DNA of 64,000 nt from Spirodela intermedia (taxonomy: Eukaryota; Streptophyta; Magnoliopsida; Alismatales; Araceae), in the NCBI GenBank assembly GCA_902729315.2, contig LR746276.1, positions 5,334,669 to 5,398,668 of the forward strand. Direction: 5' to 3'. The position numbers and the translations under genes were made by a program. Numbering within the stretch: position 1 is the stretch's first letter; each line of letters opens with the position of its first letter. Positions 24,847 through 36,700 of this stretch are shown piece by piece. Under the pieces are notes generated by a model. That model was not told where the DNA came from, ran no database searches, and saw nothing but the letters and a program-made list of their open reading frames with translations.

Positions 24847-27800
24847 TCTGCTGCTGCGTCCCCCGGGGGCCGTCTCCAAGGACCATGCGGCTCTCCATCA
24901 GCAGCAGCAGTTCGTCGCTGCCATTCCACAGCAGCTCCTTCAGCAGCACCCGATCTCGTCTTCGCCATTTACGCAGCTCCCTCCCCAGCATGATCTCGCA
25001 TTTCGATGCGCTCCCGTAGTCATCGTGCAGCCTCACCCTCTCCTCCAGCAGCAGCAGCCGGCTGCTGCTGGGCCGGCGGTGTTGTCGATCCAGGAAGGCC
25101 ATGCCGCCGCTGGGAGCTCCTTGCCAAAGCCCGCCAAAGCAAGGTGCCCAGGGTCTTTCATCCTGATACTTGTTTCGCTTCTCGCTTCCCCGGAGCTTTT
25201 TAAGAAATAATAACTCTAGGAGGTCCACTCTGAAAAACTGTTCACATTCTACATCGGCTTAGCTCCTTCTTCTCTGTTTCGTTTTTGCTGTAAATGAGCG
25301 ATTCTGCTCCTCTAACACCCTCTTCTGATGGAGAATTTCAGCTTTTTTGCGTGGTTTGAACGCCCGTTGTGTTTATCCATCGTTCTGAAAACTTCTGATC
25401 AACTTGACTGTAAAATCATGCATGCAGCCCAACTTTGGTGCAGATTTTCACAGCGTAATTTGATAAAACTGTTTACGTAGCAGTGGTGGAATCTTTCCTC
25501 AGAAAGTCCGCATCTTCCTGAACTCATATCCTCCAAAAAAAAATTCTTCTGATTTTGGCAATTCAAGCGATCCATGTCTAACTAACTGCGCCCGCTCAAC
25601 CTTGCCGCAGTGCTGAAGCTAGAGCCAAGAGAAGACGCGGTCCTGGTGGTCTCACTAAGCTTTGTGGTGTCTCACCTGTGCTACAGAACATTGTTGGTGG
25701 ATCAACGCTGCCAAGGACAGAAGTGAGTTATCTTGAACAAGATTTTGAAACAACATGCCTTATGATTATTCATCTCCCATTGTCAGCTGTAAACGTTGTG
25801 AAAGTGGTGATTCTCTTCTGATGCAGATTGTGAAGCAGTTGTGGGCATACATACGAAAGAATAATCTTCAAGATCCCAACAACAAGAGAAAGATAATCTG
25901 CAATGATGAGCTTCGAGTGGTCTTTGAGACAGACTGTACTGATATATTTATGATGAATAAGCTGCTAGCAAAGCACATAACACCCCTTGAACCCTCAAGT
26001 ATGCAAGCTGTAGAGATATAAACTGTCTACTGCTGTCCAGCAGTAACAAATATGGCAGAACCTTGACGTATTTGATTGCTTTAATTGATTGCAGAGGAGC
26101 CAGCTGCATCTAAGAAAAAGGCGAAGACAACAGAGCTGCCCTCTGCAGCTGAAGGTGTAGATGAAAAATCCCCTGTTGTCATTTCTGATGAACTTGCCAA
26201 GTTCTTTGGAACTGGAGAGAGGGAAATGCCCCAATCAGAGGCACTCAAACGTATCTGGGACTACATAAAAATTTACAAGCTGAAGGTTTGTGGTACATCA
26301 CCTTATGTAGGCGTCTTTCTCACTGTTTTTTTTTTTTTTTTTTCAGTTATTAGTGAAATCATGGTTAATTTTTCTTCATTGGGATCTTAATTATTTAATT
26401 CCTTTCTTTTACACTGGCACATTATTCTCTGTGACTAATAAAGCTTTCTCCCCAAGCTAATCGCTTTAATATGTTTATATGTATAATCTCTTTTAGTTGA
26501 AATACTTCACTCTCTGGGGCTTCCTCCTAGCATATGATTTTTTCCAAATATAGTGCTTGGTAAATCTCATGGACTCTAAGTCAATGATATTGAATATCTT
26601 TATTTCTGATAGGAAAATTCTAAGCTTAAATGTTGTGAATTATTTGGGTTCCAGTGTCTTACGCTACAATTTTTTTCTCCATTTTTCTGCTGTATATTAT
26701 TATTACTACTACTATTATTATTAAAGCAGACTGCAACCCAAGATCAACTTTAAATAATCTCATCAACTTTAAATACCATTATAGTCACATACAGTCATTC
26801 CTCCTCCATTTGTAACCATGAGGGTGCCATCAACACAGTATGTACCTTTTACCTTAAGGATTTTCCTGCAATGAAGACGTGTTGAAGTGTCCCTATCCAC
26901 CAAAGCAGGAGAAATCGTAGACATATGGCCTTTAGACAATAATGCTGGGTTCTTAGTTCCGTGGGTGCACAAGTGATCCATGGATTCTCCATCCTGGGAG
27001 TCGGCTGCTACTAAGAACATCAGTCTCTGACAAGATGTCAGATTATTTTCACATCAGTCTGCTACTGTTGTGGTGTCATGCTAAAAATTAAGAAAAAGGT
27101 ATAAAAGAAAGAAATTTTAATCCGGGCATAAGTTTTTTTCATAATTTTCAATAATTCCTTTGATCCTGTAATGTAACCACTGTTGCTGCATAGTTATCAT
27201 AAACACATAGTCGTCAAATCAAGAACAGTTTGTAAATACTCATCAGCAGGAATCATAAATCATAAGTGAAAACGTCCCAAGCTGTCGTGGGTCAAAACAT
27301 TTTTGGTCAAAATGGGTGTTTTACTCTCTCTGAACCTTTTGCTCATGCTTAGTTCTACCTACGGTGAATCTGCGTTTTCTACTAAGACTGTAAGTGCTAG
27401 GTCTGTGCCATTTTTGGAATTGCATTTCTTGCTATATGTAGACACTGAGAACCATATATTTTCATGTTCTTCTGCCGTTTTGATTTTCTTCATTTTTTTG
27501 ACAATTTTTTTGTTGAAAAATTTGGAAGCAGTATTGTTTCTCTACTTTTTGAATCTGGTTTCCAAATGCCCAGGCTAGATACCCAATACAACATTAAAAA
27601 AAATAAAAATCACAAACGTCAAATTGAGATATTTTTTCCTTCAAATGGGCCATTTTTGGCTCTTTCTTTGCTCTTTCTTCCTGCACGCGGCATGAAATGT
27701 CTTAGAAAACTATTTGGCAGAAGTAAATATTTCTATTTAGAAACATATTTAGAAGTATATATGTGAAAACATGAAAAAACAAAAGCATGGATTTCAATTA

Positions 27801-28228
27801 TAAATTTTATGCAGTAAATTTATTTCCGATGGGGTATTTCCATTTGTGAATCTTTTTTCTCTGCATTCAAACCTGAAATTCCTTTTTTAGGGAAATTTTC
27901 CAGCATAAATTAAGAATTCTATCAAGAAACACAATGCAATGTGACATACGAGAGAGATAAAATGAAATCATGGTTTTCAGAGTAGCATCGTTCTTGCCAC
28001 TTGTGACTATTTCTTCCTGAATGCACCCTTTTCGTGGAAATTATTTAGCGGAAAAAGAATATCCCTCTGTGATTTCACCAATGCACCCTTTTCGGGCTCT
28101 TTCAGGATCCGACGAATTCGAAGATGATACGGTGCGACGCGAAGCTTCAACAGCTTCTTGGATGTGAGAGCCTACCAGCTCAGGGGGTCTTCGAGATGCT
28201 CTCTCGCCATCTGCTGAAGCAATCGTGA
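24680..28228 (+). CDS. Double SWIB/MDM2-domain protein (UAF30-like)
   Basis: Five exons: 24680-25143, 25611-25722, 25827-25998, 26095-26285 and 28106-28228, totalling 1062 nt (353 aa), phases consistent. The N-terminal 1-60 resembles the DEK C-terminal-type domain (DQEIASCVESLL..., NVSGVVQQVEAKLGLDLS). Residues about 70-135 are Gln/Pro-rich. A basic stretch (AKRRRGPGG) leads into SWIB domain 1 (about 166-247; KLCGVSPVLQNIVGGSTLPR, VKQLWAYIRKNNLQDPNNKR, LLAKHITP). SWIB domain 2 (about 275-353; SDELAKFFGTGEREMPQSEA, LKRIWDYIKIYKLKDPTNSK) closes the protein at HLLKQS. Proteins of this build are related to yeast UAF30 and to SWI/SNF BAF60b-type SWIB domains and act in nuclear chromatin or transcription. 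The exact target is unknown. The last intron is 1.8 kb. Confidence 0.93.
26769..27020 (-). other. Unassigned 83-codon antisense frame in SWIB intron 4
   Basis: The frame lies wholly within the 1.8-kb last intron on the opposite strand. Its composition looks more protein-like than the surrounding low-complexity DNA (for example SPALVDRDTSTRLH), but I do not recognise a family. It could be a relic of an inserted gene or transposon fragment, or chance. Confidence 0.2.
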
Positions 28229-28443
28229 TGAACATGATGGTCAGTCTGGTTCCTCCTGTAACTTGTATTTAACCTGATTTTTATTCGAAGTCTGGCAATC
28301 TGATGAATGTTGGGCTTTGCTGGAATAGTGAGGAATCGGGGTACGTTGTGCCAAAAAAATTGTAATGTGATGGGCTATTTGATGCATTTTAACCCCTGCC
28401 AAAGAGTCATTGGCCGTCTTTTTAAAAAAAATAGTTCTAGTTT

Positions 28444-28615
28444 AGGTGAAAACCACTCATTGGTCTCTCTCTCTTCTCTCTCTCTCCTCTCTCTCTATCC
28501 ATCGTGTGGGCTTCTCAACATTTCTCATGCACCTCATTCTCTCCAGTCGTTTCTCCTTGGTTGACAATCTTTGCTTCTTATGATTACTGCCTTACGTTTC
28601 TCATTACGGGGGGAG

Positions 28616-28659
<44 letters not shown>

Positions 28660-28749
28660 ATGCAGTGTCATTCTCCGGCTTGATTTTGAGAGCCCGAACC
28701 CAGAATTTATAGCCGTCTACTTGATAATCATCGTCAAAATTTTCCCTAA

Positions 28750-28796
<47 letters not shown>

Positions 28797-28880
28797 CCAA
28801 GGCCTGGCAGCCCAACTCATTCCCACCTTTGATCGGATTATCCCTCAGAGCAACCCCCCCTCTCTCTCTCTCTCTCTCGG
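28444..28880. repeat. Cluster of CT and GA microsatellites
   Basis: CT-rich runs lie at 28447-28498, (GA) runs at about 28618-28655 and 28754-28791, and a CT run at about 28859-28878. They occupy the spacer between the SWIB gene and the C2H2 gene. No coding region is supported; frames through them are Arg/Glu artefacts. Confidence 0.85.
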
Positions 28881-29150
28881 TCGGGTTGGATGGGCTTATT
28901 CCCGGGTTTTCTCTCTCTAAACCCGACCCAATGGTACCCCATTTCCATGAATTCCCTTGTCATCTTGTTAATAAATCAAAGGACGGGGAGTTAATTGAGT
29001 TCATCCAAAACTAGCAACTGCCTTCTGGCGCCATCCCTCCCTGGAGGTGCCCTTCCGCACCCCTCTAAACCCTTGCGATTAACCCCGATTAATTCCCACT
29101 TTGACGAATATTCCCACCTTTAATCCCCCTTCCAACCAGCTCCTCCACTC

Positions 29151-29157
29151 TATTTAA
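29151..29157 (+). promoter_or_regulatory. TATA-like box (TATTTAA) of the C2H2 gene
   Basis: TATTTAA in CTCTATTTAACCCC lies 82 bp before the start codon, followed by a CT-rich pyrimidine patch (29172-29206). The spacing fits a TATA box with transcription start near 29185. Inference from motif and position. Confidence 0.5.
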
Positions 29158-29232
29158 CCCCTCCACCCATCTCCTCTCTCTCTAACAGCATCTCTCTCTC
29201 TCTCCAACTCGCCCTGTAGCTAAGTTTCCATT

Positions 29233-29706
29233 ATGGAGAGAGAGAGGATTCGCCCTGTAGCTTCGTTTGACCCTAACCCTAATTGGATGCGGCCCACCTT
29301 CCCGAGGAAGTGCCCTTACTGCGGCCTGCAATTCATGAGCTTCTTCAAGCTCGGCGGCCACATGACCGCCCACCGGAGGGAGATGGTCGCCGGCAACCAG
29401 CGGGCCCCGCCGCCCCCGCCCCGCCGCCGCCGCCGCCCGCCGGAGCTCGAAGATCGTGGCGGTAGAAAAGTTGCCAGCAAAAGGAAAGAGGAAGAGGAGA
29501 TGGTGGTGGTACCACTGGGGGTCCTCCATGGGAGGATCGAAGTCGGGCCCCACCTTCCCAAGACGCTGGATCTCCTGGGGATCGGGAAGAAGCTTCTCCG
29601 CGATAATGAAGACGACGGCGGCAGCGGCGGCGGCGCCCCCTCGAAGGTTCTCGCCGCCGTGGAGGAAGAAGAAGACGGCAATCAGAGGAAGAGGATCAAC
29701 ATTTAG
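29233..29706 (+). CDS. Single-finger C2H2 zinc-finger protein
   Basis: An intronless frame of 157 aa. A C2H2 finger occupies residues 27-47 (Cys27, Cys30, His43, His47; C-x2-C-x12-H-x3-H). The plant-specific QALGGH core appears as FKLGGH, so the Gln is replaced and the LGGH is kept. After the finger come a Pro-run/Arg-run linker (PPPPPRRRRR) that may act as a nuclear localisation signal, an acidic KRKEEEE stretch, the conserved-looking LPKTLDLLGIGKK and a Gly/acidic tail. Plant one-finger C2H2 proteins are usually nuclear transcription regulators. LDLLG resembles but does not fit a strict EAR motif. An in-frame alternative start is Met19, but the first ATG is well placed after the TATA-like box. 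The coding sequence is strongly GC-rich compared with its flanks. Subfamily not determined. Confidence 0.8.
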   Translation: MERERIRPVASFDPNPNWMRPTFPRKCPYCGLQFMSFFKLGGHMTAHRREMVAGNQRAPPPPPRRRRRPPELEDRGGRKVASKRKEEEEMVVVPLGVLHGRIEVGPHLPKTLDLLGIGKKLLRDNEDDGGSGGGAPSKVLAAVEEEEDGNQRKRINI

Positions 29707-30741
29707 CCCGCCTTTTTTTGAACGACATTCGGTCGTTGCCCAGCGCTTTTTATTTGGTATTATTTATTTCCATTTATTGTATTAACAATAATCCATTTCT
29801 CGATTTATCTTTTATCAGTCCCCTGGGTCCCACTTCGTGCGAAACGTGGACCAACTGTCATGTCAACGGGCCTCACCGGCGCCTGGCGTGAGCTGGATGC
29901 CAGATCTCTGAGTGGGACATTTTTAGATTTTAGTTTTAACTAAACCCTGTAATAAAAACTTATTTGAGAAATAATATGCGCGATAAAGACATCGGTGGGC
30001 CCGGATATTTATTGTTCAGCCCATTTATAACTGCAAAAAGGAGCAATTTGCCACTAAAGTTCTGAATTTCGCTATCAAGACCCTGAAAAGGCTGATATGC
30101 CGATAGTGGGTGTGGGCCCCATCTAACAAACTGTGCCTGATGGTTTTTTGTGGGCCCCAACAGTGTCTTCCCAGCTCAGCCTCATGTGAGAGCTAATTGG
30201 TGGGCCCCAAGGCGGCGGGCCCGGGAAAAGGGAAGGTGGATCGCAGGAGTCATACTTCACGAAGAACCCTTTAATTAAACTAATTTAGATCATACCCTAA
30301 AACAAAGATATTTCGCAAATAGGGCTGCCATAGGCTTCGAAAATAACCTAAAAAGCTAGAATAAATTAATAATTATTAAATTATCCAGGGATAAACCAAG
30401 AGAGTACGAGGTCTTGATTATTTAACAAAATTTACTTTTCTTTTGTCAAAACCTCGAGAGGATAATAAGATAAAAGCAACACATGGAAATGTATATCAAC
30501 AAAGTTTAGAGTTTCAATGGGTACTGGAGTAAAGAACGCCGCCATAATCAATTATTAATATTTATTATTTTCGTGTATTTAAGTCCGTTTTTATTTACAT
30601 TTTATCACCCAAATATAATGGATATAATATGATATATCAATAGAAAATATTTTTTTATAATAATTATATGCGCCCATTTTTTTCACTATTCACTAACCAT
30701 TTTTATGCACCAAAACCCGCAAAAAAAAATTTCTCTCTCTT

Positions 30742-30787
<46 letters not shown>

Positions 30788-31686
30788 AATAGATAAATAT
30801 GTGGAGTAGACGCATACAGCAGCTAGGCCCACACTTCAGTATGGTGGGCCCTATTATGGTATTTTTGCCCTTCTTGGGTCTAGGGCAGAGTTGCGGTTGG
30901 GCCTCATTTTGGATATTGGGCCCAGAAAACATATTTTTTGATGAAAAACCAATGAAAGTATATTTATATTTTAAAATAAATGATTTGACTAGCCCGTAAC
31001 CTTACCGCCGCCCAGTCGTGACCCGCTCCGTCCTTCTTCTGTGTCGGAATGGTCGGAGAAATCAGATGCCACGGAGTAATGGGCATTAAATACGCGTGAG
31101 CCCACCAGATAGCAGGGGCTACGCAGCGGTATGATGACCGCAGGTGACAGTAACCAGACCGTATCGCGCCGCGGCAGTTCGTGTACGCGTGAGGAGGTGA
31201 CGTAGGATTAATACGTGGCATATCCTCATTCACCATCATCCCTTCATTTCGTGTCGTTTTCTCCCCGTCCCTCGTGAACACGAACAGACGGACGGCTATT
31301 TTGTACATCGCGCGACAGATGGCGACTGGACCCCGCGAATGCACGCTGTGAAGCACTGGCACACTTTGGAAGACGACTCTCTCTCCTCCCTCTCTCTCTT
31401 CGTTCTCTCTTCTCTCTCTCTCTCTCTCTCTCTCTCCTCTCTGTCTGTCTGTCTCTCTCTCTATCACTCGTTCTGCATTCGTCAGCTGAGGCACAGGAGG
31501 GAAAGGAGACTGAGGAAGGGGCGGCGAGGTTCCCCTTTCGGGATACTTGCGGAGTTCCAGGGCGGATCTTCTCGGCAAGCGGCGTTGCTTGCTTCAATCT
31601 CGCCTTTTCCGGTTCTGGACGTGTCTCTCCGTGTATATCGCTCCTGCTCAAGCTTCTCTGTGCACCTCTGGTGGGATTCGAGCGCA
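29707..31686. other. Intergenic region upstream of the GDPD-like gene
   Basis: GGGCCC-type motifs recur (29996, 30113, 30152, 30202, 30222, 30845-30925). A CT tract followed by (TA)n lies at about 30732-30787. Near the next gene are ACGCGT, TGACGTAG and ACGTGGC elements (31185-31220) and a CT-rich leader (31378-31462). An ATG at 31339 opens a frame that runs in phase into the GDPD-like protein, adding 116 mostly Ser/Leu codons. I reject it as the start because the signal peptide begins at the later Met. Confidence 0.5.
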
Positions 31687-33673
31687 ATGCCGGGATGGGA
31701 GCTTGGTTTCTGCCCGCCGTGGCTTGCTCTGGTTCTACTAGTGCTGCTCAGGGGGCCGGCTCCAGCTGCGGCACAGCGGCATTCCAGGGCGTCCCCCTGG
31801 CGGACCCTGACAGGTGCTTGTTGTTTTCCTCAGTCGGATTGACTTCATTACCTGTGGTAATCCAGCATTTGGCTCTTTTTTTTCGAACTCGTTTGGCCGA
31901 GGGGATGGGTCGAGGGGCTTGGACTGCGTAATGGAGCAGGTGATGGTCGATGTTCGAATGCGAGACTCCGAATCATGCGATTGGCGAGAACACAGCATTT
32001 GAGGCGCGAGTGATCACCTACTGTGGATATTACATTTCCGATCAGCATCCATTTTATGCTAATCGAGAAAACTACTGATTAAATTAACAGACATGTTGGT
32101 GTCGGTCTCAGTTTAAGATTACATTAGACATTTCGCCGGAGGGCTCTCTAGGCTTCGATTGCGGCAGTTGTTTTCCTTTTTTAGTTGGTGATTTTACGGT
32201 GTTCTAGCAGGCAGCATCCACTATTTCTCTCTTAATTTGGAACTGAGAAGTCTTAAACTGAACAGATTGTGCATCAAGAGCAGGCAACTCTCTGTGAATT
32301 CCGATTACTACAATCTTAAGTTAATGAATTACTTTTATGTCGATGACGGTCGAAAGAATCTTCCCTTCTATGAGAAGAGTGGAGGGCTATTCATCCTTGC
32401 CACATGAGGATGCTACTTTTCTGCCTTGGGCGACTGATATGAAGATTTTATCTTCTCGTGGCCTGTTTCTATACGTATCTAGTTATGTTGTTCGGCTTTA
32501 ATTTCCTTGTAGAAATGTCAAAATAATTAATTTTCTTACGCTGAGTCCATGATCACCACAGTAATTCTTGTTGGAACTTCGCATGTGCTTTCTTGTGCTC
32601 ACCTTGTGAAGGAACCCAGGTTATAGTCTGCTATGGGCGAAAGTTGATTTAGAATTAATTGCTGCGTAAAATATGAAATTGGCTTTGTTTTTATTCGAGT
32701 AGAATAAGGCTTCTGTTCTGATAAAACGCCGAGGGAAAGGAGATGCTGTTTCTACTTGAAAGCAGTACCCGAGAGGTTGGAGGAATACATTTATTCCAGT
32801 GACACGAAAAGACGTTGTGGCGCTCTGAAAGTAGACTGCTTGCCATCACGCACTGTTTTTGTGATAAAGATCATTGCAGCAGTTCATTGCGTGAAAGTTC
32901 ACCTCTGGGCCCTAAAGTTCACCTCTGGGCCCTAGAGTTCTTGTCAATCTTACAAAAGGATGGACGGAAAGGTTGTCATGCGAGTGGGTTGAAACATGTC
33001 ACATGTTCAATTATCTCTTTTGAATTGTGGCTTTCCTCAAATTTTAAAAATGTCCAAGATAGAGAAAAGTTATGGACACCATAATCAAGTGAGAACAGAA
33101 CTCAGGATATACATATATTTAACTTTCACGATGGTCTGTTTTGCCATAGCTTCACCTGTTTATAATCTTACATTTTCAATTTCAAATTATTGTTGTTTTT
33201 TCGTTGGCGTGATTTTATTCTTCAAGTTTTATCATATGCCGAACTAATGAAGATCTCCACAATATGGCAGGTGATGAACCTCTAGTAGTAGCCAGAGGTG
33301 GAATTTCAGGGTTATTTCCCTATTCTAGTGAGGCTGCATATTCTATTGCTAAGACAGACAGCCTATCCAGTACATTACTTTGGTGTGATGTGCATTTGAC
33401 GAAGGATAATGTTGGGATCTGCCTACCGGACATCAAGATGGATAATTGTACAGATATTTCCGCGTTATACCCTGATGAGAAGAAAGACCATCTTTTGAAT
33501 AATGTGCTTGTATCAGGATGGTTTCCTGTCGACTATGACATGGCCGACTTGACAAATGTCACTTGTAAGTCAGAAATTCCTTTTCAATCTTTTATATGAC
33601 ATTTGATGAGAGAAAACAGCAGAGCAATTACGAAAAAGATTTAGCAACTCTGTGTGTGTGTGTGTGTGTGTGG

Positions 33674-33719
<46 letters not shown>

Positions 33720-36700
33720 GTATTTCTCTTTTGTTCATTAATCTCCTGTAAGTCTAGTTGGTGTGGATGAATGGTGCTTCTCCCTCTTGCCCTTGGTAGG
33801 GGATCATCTTTGACACTAGTGAAGAGAATAAATTGACAAATTATTTTCACAAGCTGTTTCAGTTTTCTAGCACAAGCACATGAACTGCTTCCAATGGCAC
33901 TCCTGTTGTCTCTTCCTTTCTGTTTTTGCCTGCAGATGATGACTTGTGTCCGTTTTCCTTAATTCTTTTGTTAATAAATGTTTGATGCAACTTATTCAGC
34001 TTCTTTCACTGTATAAATAGATTAAAGGAAGACATTCTCGCAAATTATATTTTAGTTAATTAAAAGCAATAATAAAACTAACAGACAGGGTGTAACATTT
34101 TTATTTTGGATGCTATTCTTTCTTCTCGAGGAACTATTATAGGGCTTCGAATAGTACAACTGACAATTTTTTGCCATCTGTTCAGTACTCCAAGGCATCT
34201 ACACTCGAACTGACAGATTTGACGGACAATATGGTATCTTTTCTGTTGATGCTCTTTACTCACAATTTAAGCCACCCCTCTGGCTGAATGTTCCGGTACC
34301 TTTCACTTTCCTCATCACATCTTTTTATTACTCTATCCACCGAGACCGTTCATTAATTGACGTTTTCCACGGATAATGATAACCTCCTCATGTCTTGCAG
34401 TACAATACATTCTACAGTCAGCATAATTTGAGCATGAGAAGCTATCTGCTTTCAGTGACAAGACGCTACATAATTGACTATGTTTCATCACCAGAAGTGT
34501 CTTTCTTGAGCAGTGTACAAGCAAGGCTTAAGAGAAGTAGGACACGGCTTATTTTTCAGTTTTTGGAAGCAGCTCTTGTTGAACAGTCGACCAACCAAAC
34601 ATATGGCTCGTTAGTGAAAAATATGACATTTATAAAGACATTTGCGTCTGGAATTCTCTTACCTAAGAGCTACATATGGCCTGTTAGTGCAGATCTTTAT
34701 CTGCTCCCTTACTCTACTATTGTGTTGGATGCTCATAAGGCAGGGCTAGAAGTGTTTGCTTCAGAGTTTGCAAATGATAACGTTATTCCCTATAACTACA
34801 GTTATGATCCAGTTGCTGAGTATATTTCTTTCACAGACAATGGAGTTTTCTCTGTTGATGGAATTTTAACTGATTTTCCTATTACTGCATCTGCTGCTAT
34901 TGGTAAGTTTCCCCCATCTGTCAACTTGGAGCTTTCATTGGCTGATACGCTTTTGTTCATTTGATTTCTCTTGCAATCTGGTTTGCAGTATTTATGTAGC
35001 AATACTTGCTAAAGTTCTTGGGTCTTATGAAGTGGAGACTTTTCTTTAAAATAGCTCTTGTTGTGCAAGATGAGTTTTGGGCGTTATCATAAATAGGTGC
35101 ACAAAAAATGTTACTGTACCCATTGGCCTTGATATAAAATATAAATAAGAAGAGGAAGAAGAGGAACAGAAAGAAGAAGAAAGAAAGAGGATGATCTGAT
35201 GCCATAGATAAGTGTGCTACGCTGGATTTTCTTGAGTCTGCGCTATCCTTTTAAAAGGTTATTACACTGAGAAAAACGACAAGTATGCTCCGATTCATTA
35301 AAACTCATGTTTGACATAAAACCGAAATACATCATTAAAGAATTGATATATGCTCTAGTCCTACCAGTTCTCAGATTTCTTGCTTGCGTGTATGACCCTT
35401 GTAATCAGTTAGTAAAGACATTGGAGCTATGAGTTTTGAGCTCACTTTATACGTTTCATTGTTTTGATTGGGCTTTTCTCTTGTTTTTTATTTCCTACAC
35501 ACTGATCGGATATTTTCCTTTTTTGCCCCCCTTAAATCTTTTTTCTTGCGAGCAACATATGAAAATGTGTTTCTCATTGTGGTTGATTGGGCCATAGCAC
35601 GAAGAAAGTATTTTAACCGGCCTAGTGGGAGTTCAATAAGAAATTTAATGGGTAGGCAAGATCAGGAAGTCCTAGAACTTTTCCGTAAGAATTGAATATT
35701 TTACTGGACAAAGTTGGACTGTAGCGGACACCGAAGTTCATCTTTTACTGTCTTTAATGCTCTATGTAACGTGGTATTTAAGATTCTCAAAGGTCGTTCA
35801 GAACCATTTTACTTTATTTATCGTTTTTCATGGGCAAATCATTGTAGAATTTGAGTCTAAATTCTGATATAAATGCTGGCTTTACTTTTCCAGTGATGTA
35901 TGATTATGATTTTCCAGTAATTCAGAGCTTAGAGTGGGAGAGTTAGGGACCTTTGTTGCCAACTTTAGTTTGAACACGTTTGCACTGCTATGGTGATCAT
36001 TTAAATTTGCTCTTCTCCAACTATCGGATCTTCCTGTTCATATTGTAGATTCTGTAGTCTTTTGGCCTATAAAATAGTAAATTATATCCGGAATAATTTT
36101 CTTCTTTTTCCAATAATGTTACCTCTACATATATTCTAAATTCACTGATATCACACAAAATAATGGTTTTCTTCTTGTCTCTGTAGGCTGCTTTTCTCAC
36201 ACCAACAATAATTCCAATCCTGGTAAGGGAATAGTAGTTGCTTCAGTATTCTGTTACCACTTTGGTTTGTGGTTCTTATCATAGATTCTGTTACCACTTT
36301 TTATGGGAACTGAAGTCAGTTTATGTTTCTCTGAATGGCAGCAAACCTTTCTGTCATCTCCCATTACGGAGCAAGTGGAGTGTACCCTGGATGTACTGAT
36401 CTGGCATATCAGCAAGCTATAGCTGATGGTGCAGATTATATTGACTGCCCTGTTCAAGTTACAAAAGATGGCATTCTCGTTTGCATGAATTCTATTGATC
36501 TTTTCTCCGGTACTTCGGTTGTAAGCTCATCTTTTGGGACCAGAAGGTCCGTTATCCCAGAAATTCAGAGTGGACCTGGAGTATTTACCTTCAATCTCAC
36601 ATGGGAAGATATTCAAAAACAATTGAAGCGTAAGTTTTTTCTTGATTTCTCGAATTTCCTCATCTATGGATTGAATGGAGCCTGTGGATTGAATGCTAGA

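Noticed and set aside
27303-27766. Hydrophobic plus-strand frames in the SWIB intron
   Set aside because: AT-rich intron translated to Phe/Leu-rich text, with no signal peptide context or homology.
29316-29681. Minus-strand frames opposite the C2H2 gene
   Set aside because: Antisense of a GC-rich coding exon, with no domain. The plus strand has an intact zinc finger.
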